A DNA stretch of 55,789 nt, taken from the IMG/VR virus record IMGVR_UViG_3300024259_000042, positions 1 to 55,789 of that record; one strand, written 5' to 3'. This DNA comes from a virus. The stretch's first letter is position 1; each line of letters opens with the position of its first letter. Shown here in pieces: positions 15,586 to 24,258 of the stretch. The position numbers were made by a program, and so were the translations under genes. Below the pieces are notes generated by a model. It ran no database searches. It was given only the letters and a program-made list of their open reading frames with translations, and was not told the origin of the DNA.

Positions 15586-16967
15586 CAGAAAGATTAGATA
15601 GTGATTTCCTTGAGAAATTAATAATCAAAGGAATGTTAATAGATAAAAGGTACCTTGCCATTGTATCCTCTGTATTTGAACCTGAATATTTTGACAATTC
15701 CTCCGCATCCTCTATATTTGAATATACAGCAGGTTATTTAGAAGAGTATAACAGTATACCAGAGGAACAAGCAATTATCAACACTATGAAAGAGAATGAT
15801 AGACAGGAAATAAAAGATTTCTTCTCCGATGTCCATGCTGTTGATTTTGATATAACTAAATCTTATGATTATCTATTCACTGAAACTAACAAATATCTTA
15901 AAGAACAAGCAATTAAAAAAGCAATCATCTCATCAGTTGATATCATTGATCAAAAATCTGATCCTGAAGCCATTAGGGAAAAGATAGAGGCAGCCCTATC
16001 AAAGGATTTGAAGGTTGATCTTGGATTGAAATATTTTGAAGATTTAGGTGAAAGATTAAGAAGAGTATTTACAACAAGTACCATAAGGGTTCCCACATAC
16101 TTTCCTGTGTTTGATGAATTTATTGCTGGGGGTTTCCCACCCTTTACACTTTCAGTATTAGTGGCAAGGATTCATGGGTTTAAGAGTAATACACTTGCTA
16201 ATATAGCAGCAAGACAGGTGATGCATGGTAAAAATGTTGTATTAATGACACTAGAAATGGCACAGGACGCATTTGCTCAACGATTTGATAGTATTTTATC
16301 CCTTATGGATATCAATCGAATGTATATGTCAGATGAAAATAAAAGAAGATTGATGAAAAACCTTATAGAGATAAAGAAGAATGAGAATAGAGGAGAACTA
16401 TTTATTAAACAATTCCCCACGGGGGACGCTTCAGTGCGTGAGTTTAAGACATACCTAAGGGAATTAGAGATAAGAGGTGTAAAGCCCGATATATTAATGG
16501 CTGATTATATTAACCTTATGAAGGCAGCATCCAAAACAGGTGAGGGTATGTATTCATCTATTAAGAGAATTAGTGAGGAATTAAGATCATTGTCATTTGA
16601 GTTTGAAGTGCCTGTTGTATCAGTAAGTCAATTGAACAGAGAAGGTTCATTTGTAGGATTTGCAGAACTGGACTTCACATATATTGCGGAATCATTGGGA
16701 CTAGCAGCAACATCCGATTTTATGTCAATTTTAGGAACTAATGATGATGATATGGTGTATGAAAGTGAACTATGTGGAAAGATTGTGAAAAACAGATTAG
16801 GAGGTAGGGTAGGGGAGAACTTTACTATGTATTATGATAGCAGAACCTTAAAGATGTATGATGAAAGTGAAATGGATGTATGGTTAAATGATGCAGTTAT
16901 AACAGGTGATGAAAGGAACTTCTTTGAAGCTCCTGATAATAATAGGAGGAATAGGAATGGTTCTTAA
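15582..16967 (+). CDS. DnaB/gp41-type replicative helicase
   Basis: 461 residues. The N-terminal helical domain (1-160) is followed by the RecA core: PVFDEFIAGGFPPFTLSVLVARIHGFKSNT, with Walker A around residue 205 in a reduced form (HGFKS rather than GxxGxGKS), VVLMTLEMAQDAFAQR (motif H1a), DILMADYINLM (Walker B) and VSVSQLNREG. This is the T4 gp41 class that unwinds ahead of the polymerase; gp41 Walker A (VNVGKS) is similarly non-standard. Context with polymerase, dUTPase and UvsW/Y supports a replication role. No primase domain is fused and no separate primase is seen in the window. Confidence 0.9.
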   Translation: MTERLDSDFLEKLIIKGMLIDKRYLAIVSSVFEPEYFDNSSASSIFEYTAGYLEEYNSIPEEQAIINTMKENDRQEIKDFFSDVHAVDFDITKSYDYLFTETNKYLKEQAIKKAIISSVDIIDQKSDPEAIREKIEAALSKDLKVDLGLKYFEDLGERLRRVFTTSTIRVPTYFPVFDEFIAGGFPPFTLSVLVARIHGFKSNTLANIAARQVMHGKNVVLMTLEMAQDAFAQRFDSILSLMDINRMYMSDENKRRLMKNLIEIKKNENRGELFIKQFPTGDASVREFKTYLRELEIRGVKPDILMADYINLMKAASKTGEGMYSSIKRISEELRSLSFEFEVPVVSVSQLNREGSFVGFAELDFTYIAESLGLAATSDFMSILGTNDDDMVYESELCGKIVKNRLGGRVGENFTMYYDSRTLKMYDESEMDVWLNDAVITGDERNFFEAPDNNRRNRNGS

Positions 16968-17121
16968 TTGGAGGAAGATATTAGGATGGTGTATATTAAT
17001 ACCATTTATATTACTTATGTCATATGTTTTGTTTATGGTGATTATTGTTAAACCAATAGTTCTGGTCGGAATAGCAGGTGCAGGTATTTTCACACTTGGT
17101 ATACATTTAGTAGTAAGTTAA
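16957..17121 (+). CDS. Small membrane protein, 54 aa
   Basis: Start at ATG 16957 because AGGAGGA at 16943 is well placed; the frame is open further upstream inside the helicase gene. Two hydrophobic stretches: ILGWCILIPFILLMSYVLFMVIIV (residues ~8-31) and IVLVGIAGAGIFTLGIHLVV (~34-53), so probably two membrane helices with a tight turn. Function unknown; it is co-transcribed with replication genes. Confidence 0.6.
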   Translation: MVLNWRKILGWCILIPFILLMSYVLFMVIIVKPIVLVGIAGAGIFTLGIHLVVS

Positions 17122-17132
17122 GGAGGAGTGAA

Positions 17133-17357
17133 ATGGCAACAATTAGAGATATACTGATACATAATAAGGTTTATTCAATGGATTTGGAATTAGCCTTATT
17201 GAGACACCTTGATGGGTTAAGACAGAATCCAACTAAGCATTATATATGTCCAACCTGTCAAAGATTTGTAAAGGAAGGATTAGATAAATGTGATGATAAT
17301 TATAGACATTTTGGTAGAATAAATACATATCGTGGAGAAGGAGGAAATCCATTTTAA
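17133..17357 (+). CDS. Small zinc-finger-like protein
   Basis: 74 residues. HYICPTCQRFV with a later KCDDNYRHFG gives Cys-x-x-Cys, Cys and His in about 25 residues, a plausible single zinc site. Basic N-terminal helix. AGGAGGAG ribosome site and a TAATG overlap with the dUTPase gene. Family not recognised. Confidence 0.55.
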   Translation: MATIRDILIHNKVYSMDLELALLRHLDGLRQNPTKHYICPTCQRFVKEGLDKCDDNYRHFGRINTYRGEGGNPF

Positions 17358-18001
17358 TGAAAATACAAGATACAGAAATAATGTTTAGTAGTAATGAGAA
17401 TGAACCTGATATGGAATTTGATACAACATTAGAGTTTCGGAGTTTTTGGGATAGAGTTAGATTTGCCTATAATATATTGAAAGAAGATATTCAATTTAAT
17501 TCAAGTTTCAATTTTCCTGATGATAATGCGGTTAAGGATGCCATTGATATACTTAATGAAAAACTATCCATAGATTCCTTTAATGTTTCAAAATCCTTAG
17601 ATAATGCTATATTACCAACCAAAGCACATAAGAATGATGTTGGGTATGACTTACATACACCTATTGATTTTGTATTAAATCCTGGTGAAATGAAGAGAAT
17701 TGACTTTGGATTAATAATAGAGATTAAACCTGGATATGAGATACAAGTAAGGAATCGTTCAAGTGTGGTATGGAAATATAATACTATGATGTCATTAGGA
17801 ACAGGTACCATTGATTGTGATTATAGAGGTCATATAATGGCACCCTTTTATAACTTTGGAGTAGAACAAATGAGATTTCAAAGGGGTGATAGACTAGCAC
17901 AGATGGTTATTAAGAAAACAGAGGATATCACATTAAAAGAAGGATTGGTGAATATGACTACTGAACGAGGGACTGGAGGGTTTGGAAGTTCTGGTAAATA
18001 A
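17357..18001 (+). CDS. dut: dUTPase with N-terminal extension
   Basis: 214 residues. All five trimeric dUTPase motifs are present in order: AHKNDVGYDL (~93), QVRNRSS (~131), GTGTIDCDYRG (~150), RGDRLAQMVI (~175) and the P-loop-like RGTGGFGSSG at the C terminus. It hydrolyses dUTP to dUMP and pyrophosphate, keeping uracil out of phage DNA and feeding dTMP synthesis. The first ~80 residues (EFDTTLEFRSFWDRVRFAYNILKED...) are an added helical domain not found in minimal enzymes. Last gene of the 14984 unit; a new promoter follows. Confidence 0.95.
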   Translation: MKIQDTEIMFSSNENEPDMEFDTTLEFRSFWDRVRFAYNILKEDIQFNSSFNFPDDNAVKDAIDILNEKLSIDSFNVSKSLDNAILPTKAHKNDVGYDLHTPIDFVLNPGEMKRIDFGLIIEIKPGYEIQVRNRSSVVWKYNTMMSLGTGTIDCDYRGHIMAPFYNFGVEQMRFQRGDRLAQMVIKKTEDITLKEGLVNMTTERGTGGFGSSGK

Positions 18002-18003
18002 TA

Positions 18004-18032
18004 TTTACATATTAGTGATTATATAGTATAAT
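18004..18032 (+). promoter_or_regulatory. Sigma-70-type promoter
   Basis: TTTACA, 17 bases, TATAAT, directly after the dUTPase stop, with AGGAGAG and ATG 18046 close behind. There is no TG extension, unlike the two related promoters. It starts the accessory cluster NADAR - DUF4338 - PD-(D/E)XK and probably reaches the polymerase gene. Confidence 0.8.
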
Positions 18033-18045
18033 AGGAGAGTATAAC

Positions 18046-18489
18046 ATGATAGGAAAGGAGTTAAAACAAATAAAGTTCCATGGATATAAGCATCCATTAT
18101 CTAATTTTTATGAATCTGATTTTCGTATAGGTACATTCATTTATCCAACAGTTGAACATTATTATCAATCACAAAAAAGTGAAGATTCCTATGAACGAAT
18201 GGATATCTTAATGGCTGATACACCTAAAGATGCAAAAATAATGGGTAGAGATATTGAAGTGCCAAGAGTGGATTGGGAAGATAGAAGATTAGTATATATG
18301 TGGAAAGGGTTACATGCTAAGTTTACACAGAATATGGAATTAAAGAAATATTTATTGGATACTGATCCTGCTGAACTTATAGAGGATAGTCCTTGGGATT
18401 CTTATTGGGGCAGAGGTAAGGATTGGGATGGAGAGAATAAGTTAGGTAAAATGTTAATGAAGTTACGAAAGGATATTGGTGATGAGTGA
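18046..18489 (+). CDS. NADAR (YbiA-like) domain protein
   Basis: 147 residues, a complete single-domain NADAR protein. PLSNFYESDF (~18-27), YPTVEHYYQSQKSED (~35-49, with the catalytic Glu) and the C-terminal DSYWGRGKDWDGENKLGKMLMKLR are the family signature. NADAR enzymes act on ADP-ribose derivatives; some reverse guanine ADP-ribosylation of DNA and pair with DarT-type toxins. In a phage this suggests protection of its DNA from a host ADP-ribosylating defence, or NAD metabolism. That use is inference. Overlaps the DUF4338 gene by 8 bases. Confidence 0.88.
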   Translation: MIGKELKQIKFHGYKHPLSNFYESDFRIGTFIYPTVEHYYQSQKSEDSYERMDILMADTPKDAKIMGRDIEVPRVDWEDRRLVYMWKGLHAKFTQNMELKKYLLDTDPAELIEDSPWDSYWGRGKDWDGENKLGKMLMKLRKDIGDE

Positions 18490-19741
18490 AAGAATACCTA
18501 GTATAGAGGAACAAGATCATGATTATAAGAAATGGATATTAGATCAAGAATTCTCTAATATAGATGATGATAAGGTCAAATATACTATAATAGAGGAATT
18601 AAAGATACTTTCTCAAATGGATGTTAAAGAATACACATTATGGCAGAAGTATAATGAATTAAAAATAAAATATCCTATTGTTGATAACACTAATCTTTTC
18701 TTTCAGGGTGATAACACTAATTATTATCCTAAGTTAAATGAGTTAAAGAATAATATATGGATACCTGAATCCCCTGAAGATTATCTGAAATTGGAACCTG
18801 AACTCATATTAGCTAATGAACCATCACTTGTTAAGACTTGGAATACTTTAAGAGTGTTTATACATACCCAGCGTAATAATCCTAACATTGGCAGAAATAT
18901 GTTTTTTATAGTAAAGGATAAAATTACTGGGAAATTCTTAGGTCTTGTTTGTATTACAGGAGATTTTCTTGATTTAACTGTAAGGGATAAGTATATTGGA
19001 TGGACAAGAGAACAACGAACTGATGGTGGACGATTAAAATATACTTGTATAGGATCAACAATAGTGCCAACACAACCATTAGGATTTAATTTTGTTGGAG
19101 GTAAACTATTGGCATTGTTGGCTATTTCAAATGTTATTGAGGAACAATACAAAAAGAAATATGGAAATATAATAGCAGGTATAACCACAACAAGTTTATA
19201 TAGTTCATTTTCACAATATCAAAATTTAAGTTATTGGAATAAAAGGGGACACTCGGCGGGTTCCATTAGGTTTGAACCTTCCAAAAAAACTGTCCAACTG
19301 ATTAAAGATTGGATGAGATATAAACACCCTCGTAAGTATTGGGAATGGTGGGTTGCAACCCGTAAGAAAGGTTTAGAAAAAGGTAGTATGCCTTTAAAGA
19401 GAGATTATAAACAAAGAGCTTTATCATTCACATATAGTCAAATGAAGATACCTAAGGAATATATATCAACTAGTCACCAAAGAGGTATATACTTTTGTAG
19501 GTTATATGAGAATACCAATGAATTCCTTAGAGAGGAGATTGAAGAAAATAAACTTATAAAGAGATTTGATAATAGTGTGGAAGCATTGACTGATATATGG
19601 AAGGAGAAATATGCTAAGAAACGAATAACTAAGATGTTGAAGGAGGGTAAATATAATAAAAATACCCTATTTTATAATGATATGATTGGTAAATCCTGGG
19701 AAGAATGTAAAGAAATGTATTTAAGGGAGGTAGGTCGATGA
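18482..19741 (+). CDS. DUF4338 / DruA-like protein
   Basis: 419 residues from ATG 18482 (AAGGA eight bases upstream; the frame is also open from TTG 18476). The middle third (~150-260) reads GKFLGLVCITGDF, VRDKYIGWTREQR, STIVPTQPLG, GGKLLALLAISNVIEEQYKKKYG, ITTTSLYSSFSQYQNLSYWNKRG. By eye this follows the DUF4338 pattern of DruA from the Druantia anti-phage system (RDxxIGW, then asparagine-rich strand, LAS helix, pathogen-type NWxxLGxTxG). The C-terminal ~150 residues are basic helices. It may be a phage-borne defence or inter-phage competition factor; the family's biochemistry is unclear to me. Confidence 0.6.
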   Translation: MSERIPSIEEQDHDYKKWILDQEFSNIDDDKVKYTIIEELKILSQMDVKEYTLWQKYNELKIKYPIVDNTNLFFQGDNTNYYPKLNELKNNIWIPESPEDYLKLEPELILANEPSLVKTWNTLRVFIHTQRNNPNIGRNMFFIVKDKITGKFLGLVCITGDFLDLTVRDKYIGWTREQRTDGGRLKYTCIGSTIVPTQPLGFNFVGGKLLALLAISNVIEEQYKKKYGNIIAGITTTSLYSSFSQYQNLSYWNKRGHSAGSIRFEPSKKTVQLIKDWMRYKHPRKYWEWWVATRKKGLEKGSMPLKRDYKQRALSFTYSQMKIPKEYISTSHQRGIYFCRLYENTNEFLREEIEENKLIKRFDNSVEALTDIWKEKYAKKRITKMLKEGKYNKNTLFYNDMIGKSWEECKEMYLREVGR

Positions 19742-20268
19742 AATCAAAAGGATTGAAAAGAGAGAATATTTTAAACTCAATCATAGCAACACTTAAACAT
19801 AATGATATTTATAATACAATTGATTACAGAAATCAGAAGGAAGATAAGATCAAACAATTTTTGTATCCTCATTTACTGGATACTGTTACAAATTTATATA
19901 AAAAGCATAGTGATATTAGTGATAAAACTGCAAGAAAAAATGCTAAAGAAAGTTTGTTATGGGAGGGTAATGTTAATACCACTGTATCTAATAGACTGTT
20001 TATGGGCACTAACCATAGACCCGATTTTGTTGTGGAATTCAAAGGGTTAAGTATTGCTATTGAAATTAAGAGGGGTAGTAAGGGTTCAAGTCTAAGGGAA
20101 TCCATTGGTCAATCTCAAGTCTATAGTAATCTATATGATTTCACAATCTCTTTATTTATTGATACAAGTAAGGATAAGAGAATTCTAAATGCTAGCACAA
20201 GTAATGAGGAGAAAAAATTCATTAAAAAGTTATGGGCTAAGAATAATGTGAGGTTTGAGGTTGTGTAA
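19738..20268 (+). CDS. PD-(D/E)XK nuclease-like protein
   Basis: 176 residues. HRPDFVVEFKGLSIAIEIKRG (~97-116) has the PD...ExK catalytic layout of restriction-type nucleases, with a following helix (SLRESIGQSQVYSNLYDFTISLFID) and the Q-x-x-x-Y seen in many Mrr/VRR-type folds. Likely a DNA endonuclease. Coupled by a 4-base ATGA overlap to the DUF4338 gene, so the two products may work together. Confidence 0.75.
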   Translation: MKSKGLKRENILNSIIATLKHNDIYNTIDYRNQKEDKIKQFLYPHLLDTVTNLYKKHSDISDKTARKNAKESLLWEGNVNTTVSNRLFMGTNHRPDFVVEFKGLSIAIEIKRGSKGSSLRESIGQSQVYSNLYDFTISLFIDTSKDKRILNASTSNEEKKFIKKLWAKNNVRFEVV

Positions 20269-20567
20269 TGAAATTAAGACTGAAAACCATAGAAGCATTG
20301 AAGAAGGAATTTGACTGTTCTGTTCATGGTTGGGGAATGAGACTGAAAAATTGTAATGGTATAGGTATTGTTAATGAAATGTATTGGATGTTTGATGGTA
20401 AAGAAAGATATGTTGAAGCTGACGATAGAGGAAACTCTTGGTATATACTTATAAGACATGATAAAACACGAAATAAAGATGAATGGCAAATCCATAAAAA
20501 GTGGATAGACAATTCCATACCTATATGTTATACTGAGATTGATAATATGTTTAAGGAACCACTATGA
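20268..20567 (+). CDS. Tandem paralogue 1, unknown
   Basis: 99 residues. MKLRLKTIEALKKEF...GIGIVNEMYWMFDGKERYVE...HKKWIDNSIPICYTEIDNMFKEPL. The next gene shares the same N-terminal helix, the VNEMxWxFxGxExxVE strand pair and the same ending FKEPL, so the two arose by tandem duplication. A mixed alpha-beta domain; no family recognised. Confidence 0.6.
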   Translation: MKLRLKTIEALKKEFDCSVHGWGMRLKNCNGIGIVNEMYWMFDGKERYVEADDRGNSWYILIRHDKTRNKDEWQIHKKWIDNSIPICYTEIDNMFKEPL

Positions 20568-20857
20568 AAATGAGATTTAAAACAATTAAAGCATTGAAAA
20601 AGGAATTAGGTATACGAGAAGAGTATTCTGGTATTTTGGTTTTTAAAGGTCAGGATTATGGTATAATTAATGAAATGCTTTGGTTATTTAATGGAGAAGA
20701 ACATGAAGTGGAAATCCTCGGAAATGGTCCAGTTGGTTACATGGAAATATTTATAAGATCATCTGGTGATACATACCATTTTCATAAGAATTGGATAGAC
20801 AACTCACCACAAGTATGTTATAATGATATAGATACTTTGTTTAAGGAACCACTATAA
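20564..20857 (+). CDS. Tandem paralogue 2, unknown
   Basis: 97 residues; duplicate of the preceding gene (MKMRFKTIKALKKEL...YGIINEMLWLFNGEEHEVE...HKNWIDNSPQVCYNDIDTLFKEPL). The two differ most in the region between the first helix and the NEM strand. 4-base overlap with its partner and an AGGAGG ribosome site for the polymerase right after its stop. Function unknown. Confidence 0.6.
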   Translation: MKMRFKTIKALKKELGIREEYSGILVFKGQDYGIINEMLWLFNGEEHEVEILGNGPVGYMEIFIRSSGDTYHFHKNWIDNSPQVCYNDIDTLFKEPL

Positions 20858-20869
20858 GGAGGCTATAGA

Positions 20870-23404
20870 TTGTTTATAAATTCATTTTACGAATCCAAGA
20901 ACTCCATTATGCATATTTGGGGTCAGAAGGATAATGAGAATTACCACACTAAAACTCCTTGGACTCCTTATGTGTATATTGAGGCACCCACAGGTAAAGT
21001 TCATACCATAGAAGGAAAGTCAGCCACAAAAAGAGAATTTCCTAACTATAATGATTACTATGGTTTCTGTAAGAATTTCCATGATAATATATTAGAAGAT
21101 AAGGTAAGACCTGAAATACAATACCTTACTGAGAAATATCATGACATTCCCGATAAGGACATACCCACCCCTAAACTTAAAATATATTATATAGATATCG
21201 AAGTTCATAGTGAGAAGGGGTTTCCTCATGCTTATTTGGCTGAACATCCTGTATGTTTAATAACAATAAGGAACAGTCTTAACAGTAAAAACATAACATT
21301 TGGAGAGAAGGAATACAATGGTGATAGTGACACCATATACATACAATGTAAAGATGAAAAGGAATTATTAAGAAAGTTCTTTAGTTATATGAACAAGTAT
21401 CCACCTGATGTCTTTTCTGGATGGAATGTATGGGGATTTGATATACCATACTTGATTAATCGGGATAAGAAGATTAATAAAGGTAAGTATTACAAGGGTT
21501 TATCACCTATCAATATCGTAAGAACCTGGAACAGTAAAAAGGATAATAGTTTAAATGTTGATATAGCAGGTGTTGTTATACTTGACTATATGGATATATA
21601 TAAGTGGTATAGCCCTAACAATCTTGAACGATACAGTTTAGAATATGTTTCACAGTTTGAATTGGGTGAAGGAAAGTTAGATTATTCAGAGGATGCGGAG
21701 GATTTAAGGGAATTATATTACACTAATTGGGATAAGTATGTTGATTATAATATAATAGATTGTAAGAGGGTACATGACCTGGGTATAAAGCTAGGATATA
21801 TTAGACTTATCCAATCAATCTCATTATTAACAAGAGTTCCCATGCGTTATTACAATACAATGACTAATTTAATAGAAGGGTTACTATTAGTTCATTACAG
21901 AAGGAATAATTTATGTGCTCCCCAACTGATAGGGGGTACACAAGAGAAATTTGAAGCTGCATATGTAAAGGAACCACAAAAAGGAATGTGGAAGTGGTTA
22001 TTTTCTGTTGATATTCAAAGTTCATATCCTAGTCATATCATCACATTAAATATGAGTACGGAGACCTACTACGGTAGGATAATGAACTTAACAGAAGATA
22101 GAATTATTGAATGTATGAAAACCCAAGAATATCCACCTTTTAGACTGTTAAAGAATACTGGCCCTGTTAATATAAAGGGTAAGAGTTTAGAAGGTTTTAA
22201 TAAAGCAATGAAAAGGAAATTATTTTCTATTGCTCCTTGTGGTACATTATTCATTAATGGTAAAAATGGTGTTATATCAACTGTTGAGAGAAATATATTT
22301 GAGAAACGAATTGAGATTAAGAAATTAAAAAGTCAATCAGAGGGAGAGGAAAAGCAACGATATCATACATTTCAATGGGCATTAAAGATTCTATTAAATG
22401 CGGTCTTTGGTATAACGGCAGTTCCCTATTCCAGGTATTTTAATGTTGATATAGCAGAAGCAATAACAAGTTGTGGCAGATATACTATTAAATCTGGTGT
22501 GAAATACACTAATGAATTAATGAATGAGTCTGCTGGTACTGATAAGGATTATGTTATATATGGTGATACTGATAGTTGTTATATTGCAGTTGATGAATGG
22601 ATGAATGATGTATCAGAAGAATGGAAAGATAAGGATGATGCTGGTAAGATTGAATTGATTAAAGAAACCTCTGATAGAGTATTACACTATATAAATGAAG
22701 AGACTTATAATACTGTTCAATTAGAAATGTATAACTCAATCGTAGAGGATTTTCGTATAAAGTTTGCTAAGGAGAAGATTGCCAAGTCAGGGTTATTTGT
22801 AGCAAAGAAGAAATATTGCACAAGATCATTATGGATTGAAGGGGATTATGTTGATAAGATTTCTATAACTGGCTTGGAGGTAGTAAGGGGTGATAGTAGT
22901 GAAGCAATTAGACATCGTTTAAAGGATATTATGTATATGATTCTAAAGGACTTACCTGAGGATGATATACAAAAGAAGATTGGTAAATATAAGAAGGAAT
23001 TGATGAAGGTACATCCAATGGATCTAGCCGCTAATATAGGTGTATCAAATATTTACAAATGGATATCTAAGGATGGAAACGCTATTAAAGGTACACCATG
23101 GCATGTTAAAGGTGTTATCAATTATACGAAACTGTTAAAGACATTAGACATAGAAGATAAATATGAAGAAATAACTGAAGGTGCCAAGGTAAAGGTAGTG
23201 TATATAAAGCCTAATCCATATAACATGGAAACAATTTCCTTTTACAAATGGCCTAAAGAGTTTGAAGATGTCATACAAGTGGATATGAGTAAAATGATTG
23301 ACAAATTCTTTTTGAATAAGGTTGGCATACTATTAGAACCCATGAATAAAATGTATATGTTATCAATGGAATCAGAGGAAGTACTGGGACTATTCTTTTC
23401 ATAG
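20870..23404 (+). CDS. Family B DNA polymerase, T4 gp43-like
   Basis: 844 residues, the replicative polymerase. It starts at TTG, eight bases after AGGAGG; no ATG lies in a better position. 3'-5' exonuclease motifs: YYIDIEVHS (~106), FSGWNVWGFDIPYL (~183), YVDYNIIDCKRVHDL (~287). Polymerase motifs: VDIQSSYPSHI (A, ~380), LLNAVFGITAVPYSRYF (B, ~505), YGDTDSCY (C, ~563) and KKKYC. All catalytic Asp and Glu appear intact. It lacks an obvious gp45 clamp-binding tail I can confirm, ending LGLFFS; such a C-terminal hydrophobic peptide would fit one (T4 ends similarly). Last gene before the next promoter. Confidence 0.95.
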   Translation: MFINSFYESKNSIMHIWGQKDNENYHTKTPWTPYVYIEAPTGKVHTIEGKSATKREFPNYNDYYGFCKNFHDNILEDKVRPEIQYLTEKYHDIPDKDIPTPKLKIYYIDIEVHSEKGFPHAYLAEHPVCLITIRNSLNSKNITFGEKEYNGDSDTIYIQCKDEKELLRKFFSYMNKYPPDVFSGWNVWGFDIPYLINRDKKINKGKYYKGLSPINIVRTWNSKKDNSLNVDIAGVVILDYMDIYKWYSPNNLERYSLEYVSQFELGEGKLDYSEDAEDLRELYYTNWDKYVDYNIIDCKRVHDLGIKLGYIRLIQSISLLTRVPMRYYNTMTNLIEGLLLVHYRRNNLCAPQLIGGTQEKFEAAYVKEPQKGMWKWLFSVDIQSSYPSHIITLNMSTETYYGRIMNLTEDRIIECMKTQEYPPFRLLKNTGPVNIKGKSLEGFNKAMKRKLFSIAPCGTLFINGKNGVISTVERNIFEKRIEIKKLKSQSEGEEKQRYHTFQWALKILLNAVFGITAVPYSRYFNVDIAEAITSCGRYTIKSGVKYTNELMNESAGTDKDYVIYGDTDSCYIAVDEWMNDVSEEWKDKDDAGKIELIKETSDRVLHYINEETYNTVQLEMYNSIVEDFRIKFAKEKIAKSGLFVAKKKYCTRSLWIEGDYVDKISITGLEVVRGDSSEAIRHRLKDIMYMILKDLPEDDIQKKIGKYKKELMKVHPMDLAANIGVSNIYKWISKDGNAIKGTPWHVKGVINYTKLLKTLDIEDKYEEITEGAKVKVVYIKPNPYNMETISFYKWPKEFEDVIQVDMSKMIDKFFLNKVGILLEPMNKMYMLSMESEEVLGLFFS

Positions 23405-23408
23405 AATG

Positions 23409-23437
23409 TTTACATATGGATATTAATGTGTTATAAT
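23409..23437 (+). promoter_or_regulatory. Extended -10 promoter before clpP-like gene
   Basis: TTTACA at 23409-23414, a 17-base spacer, TGT then TATAAT at 23432-23437. It starts five bases after the polymerase stop and precedes GAAAGGAA and ATG 23474. Same design as the promoter at 14928, so the ClpP-like to transglycosylase genes form their own unit. Confidence 0.85.
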
Positions 23438-23473
23438 AAAGGACAAATAAACCATTGTGAAAGGAAATAATAC

Positions 23474-24055
23474 ATGAAAAAGAGTGATGTTCTACTGGCA
23501 TTGGATAAGGATAAAGGTAAGGATAATAATCTTTCAACGAATGATAAGGATAGATTTATCTACTTGAGTGGATTCATTGAGGAAGAAAAAGCAAAGGATA
23601 TTATTGAACGATTACTTGAGTTACAGAATAATGATCCTTTGGATGAAATCACTATAATCATCAACTGTATGGGCGGTGAAATCTATTCTATGTTTGCCAT
23701 TACTGATATGATGGATATTATGCATGCACCTATTAGAACTGTTTGTTTAGGTACCGCAATGTCTGCTGCGCAATTCATTTTTACTTGTGGTACACCAGGT
23801 AAACGATATATGACTAAACATTCAAGTCTTATGATGCATCAAGTAAGTGGTGCTGCTGGTGGAACTGTTAAAGATGTTGATACACAAGTGGATGAAATGA
23901 GATATCTTCAAAAAGAAATGATTAAGGAAATTTCAAATAGAAGTGAACTTACAGTTGAAGAGATTAAAAAGTTTATTGATAGGGATTTTTATATAAGACC
24001 TGAACAGGCTATTGAGTTTGGTCTATGTGATGGTATTATAGGAAGGTTAATCTAA
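23474..24055 (+). CDS. ClpP-like serine protease
   Basis: 193 residues, normal ClpP length. FIYLSGFIEEEKAKDIIERLLELQ, IIINCMGGEIYSMFAITDMM (oxyanion glycines ~73), GTAMSAAQFIF (nucleophile Ser ~97), MMHQ (His ~122) and KKFIDRDFYI (Asp ~169-171) give the ClpP order and full catalytic triad. The Ser motif GTAMSA replaces the usual GQAASM. It needs an unfoldase for large substrates; none is seen here, so it may recruit host ClpX/ClpA or act alone. Its early-type promoter and place among non-structural genes argue against a prohead protease, though phage ClpP-fold proteins do take that role elsewhere. Confidence 0.9.
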   Translation: MKKSDVLLALDKDKGKDNNLSTNDKDRFIYLSGFIEEEKAKDIIERLLELQNNDPLDEITIIINCMGGEIYSMFAITDMMDIMHAPIRTVCLGTAMSAAQFIFTCGTPGKRYMTKHSSLMMHQVSGAAGGTVKDVDTQVDEMRYLQKEMIKEISNRSELTVEEIKKFIDRDFYIRPEQAIEFGLCDGIIGRLI

Positions 24056-24258
24056 TGTTAGTTATTAAACCGTTTGTTAATTATAGAAGTATTGATGATG
24101 AAATCTGGATCCATAATACTGGATTAGAGACTAATGATATTTATGAATATAAAATTAGAAAACCAGAAGGTTATGAGCATCTTGTTATATATCATAAAAG
24201 AACTGATGGATGGAGAGTTTTAACTGAAAAAGCATTAAGGATATTGAACAATGGATAA
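24055..24258 (+). CDS. Hypothetical protein, 67 aa
   Basis: Starts in a TAATG overlap with the ClpP-like gene. Compact beta-rich sequence (IWIHNTG, YEYKIRKPEGYEHLVIYHK, GWRVLTEKALRIL). No family recognised; it overlaps the next gene by 8 bases. Confidence 0.55.
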   Translation: MLVIKPFVNYRSIDDEIWIHNTGLETNDIYEYKIRKPEGYEHLVIYHKRTDGWRVLTEKALRILNNG

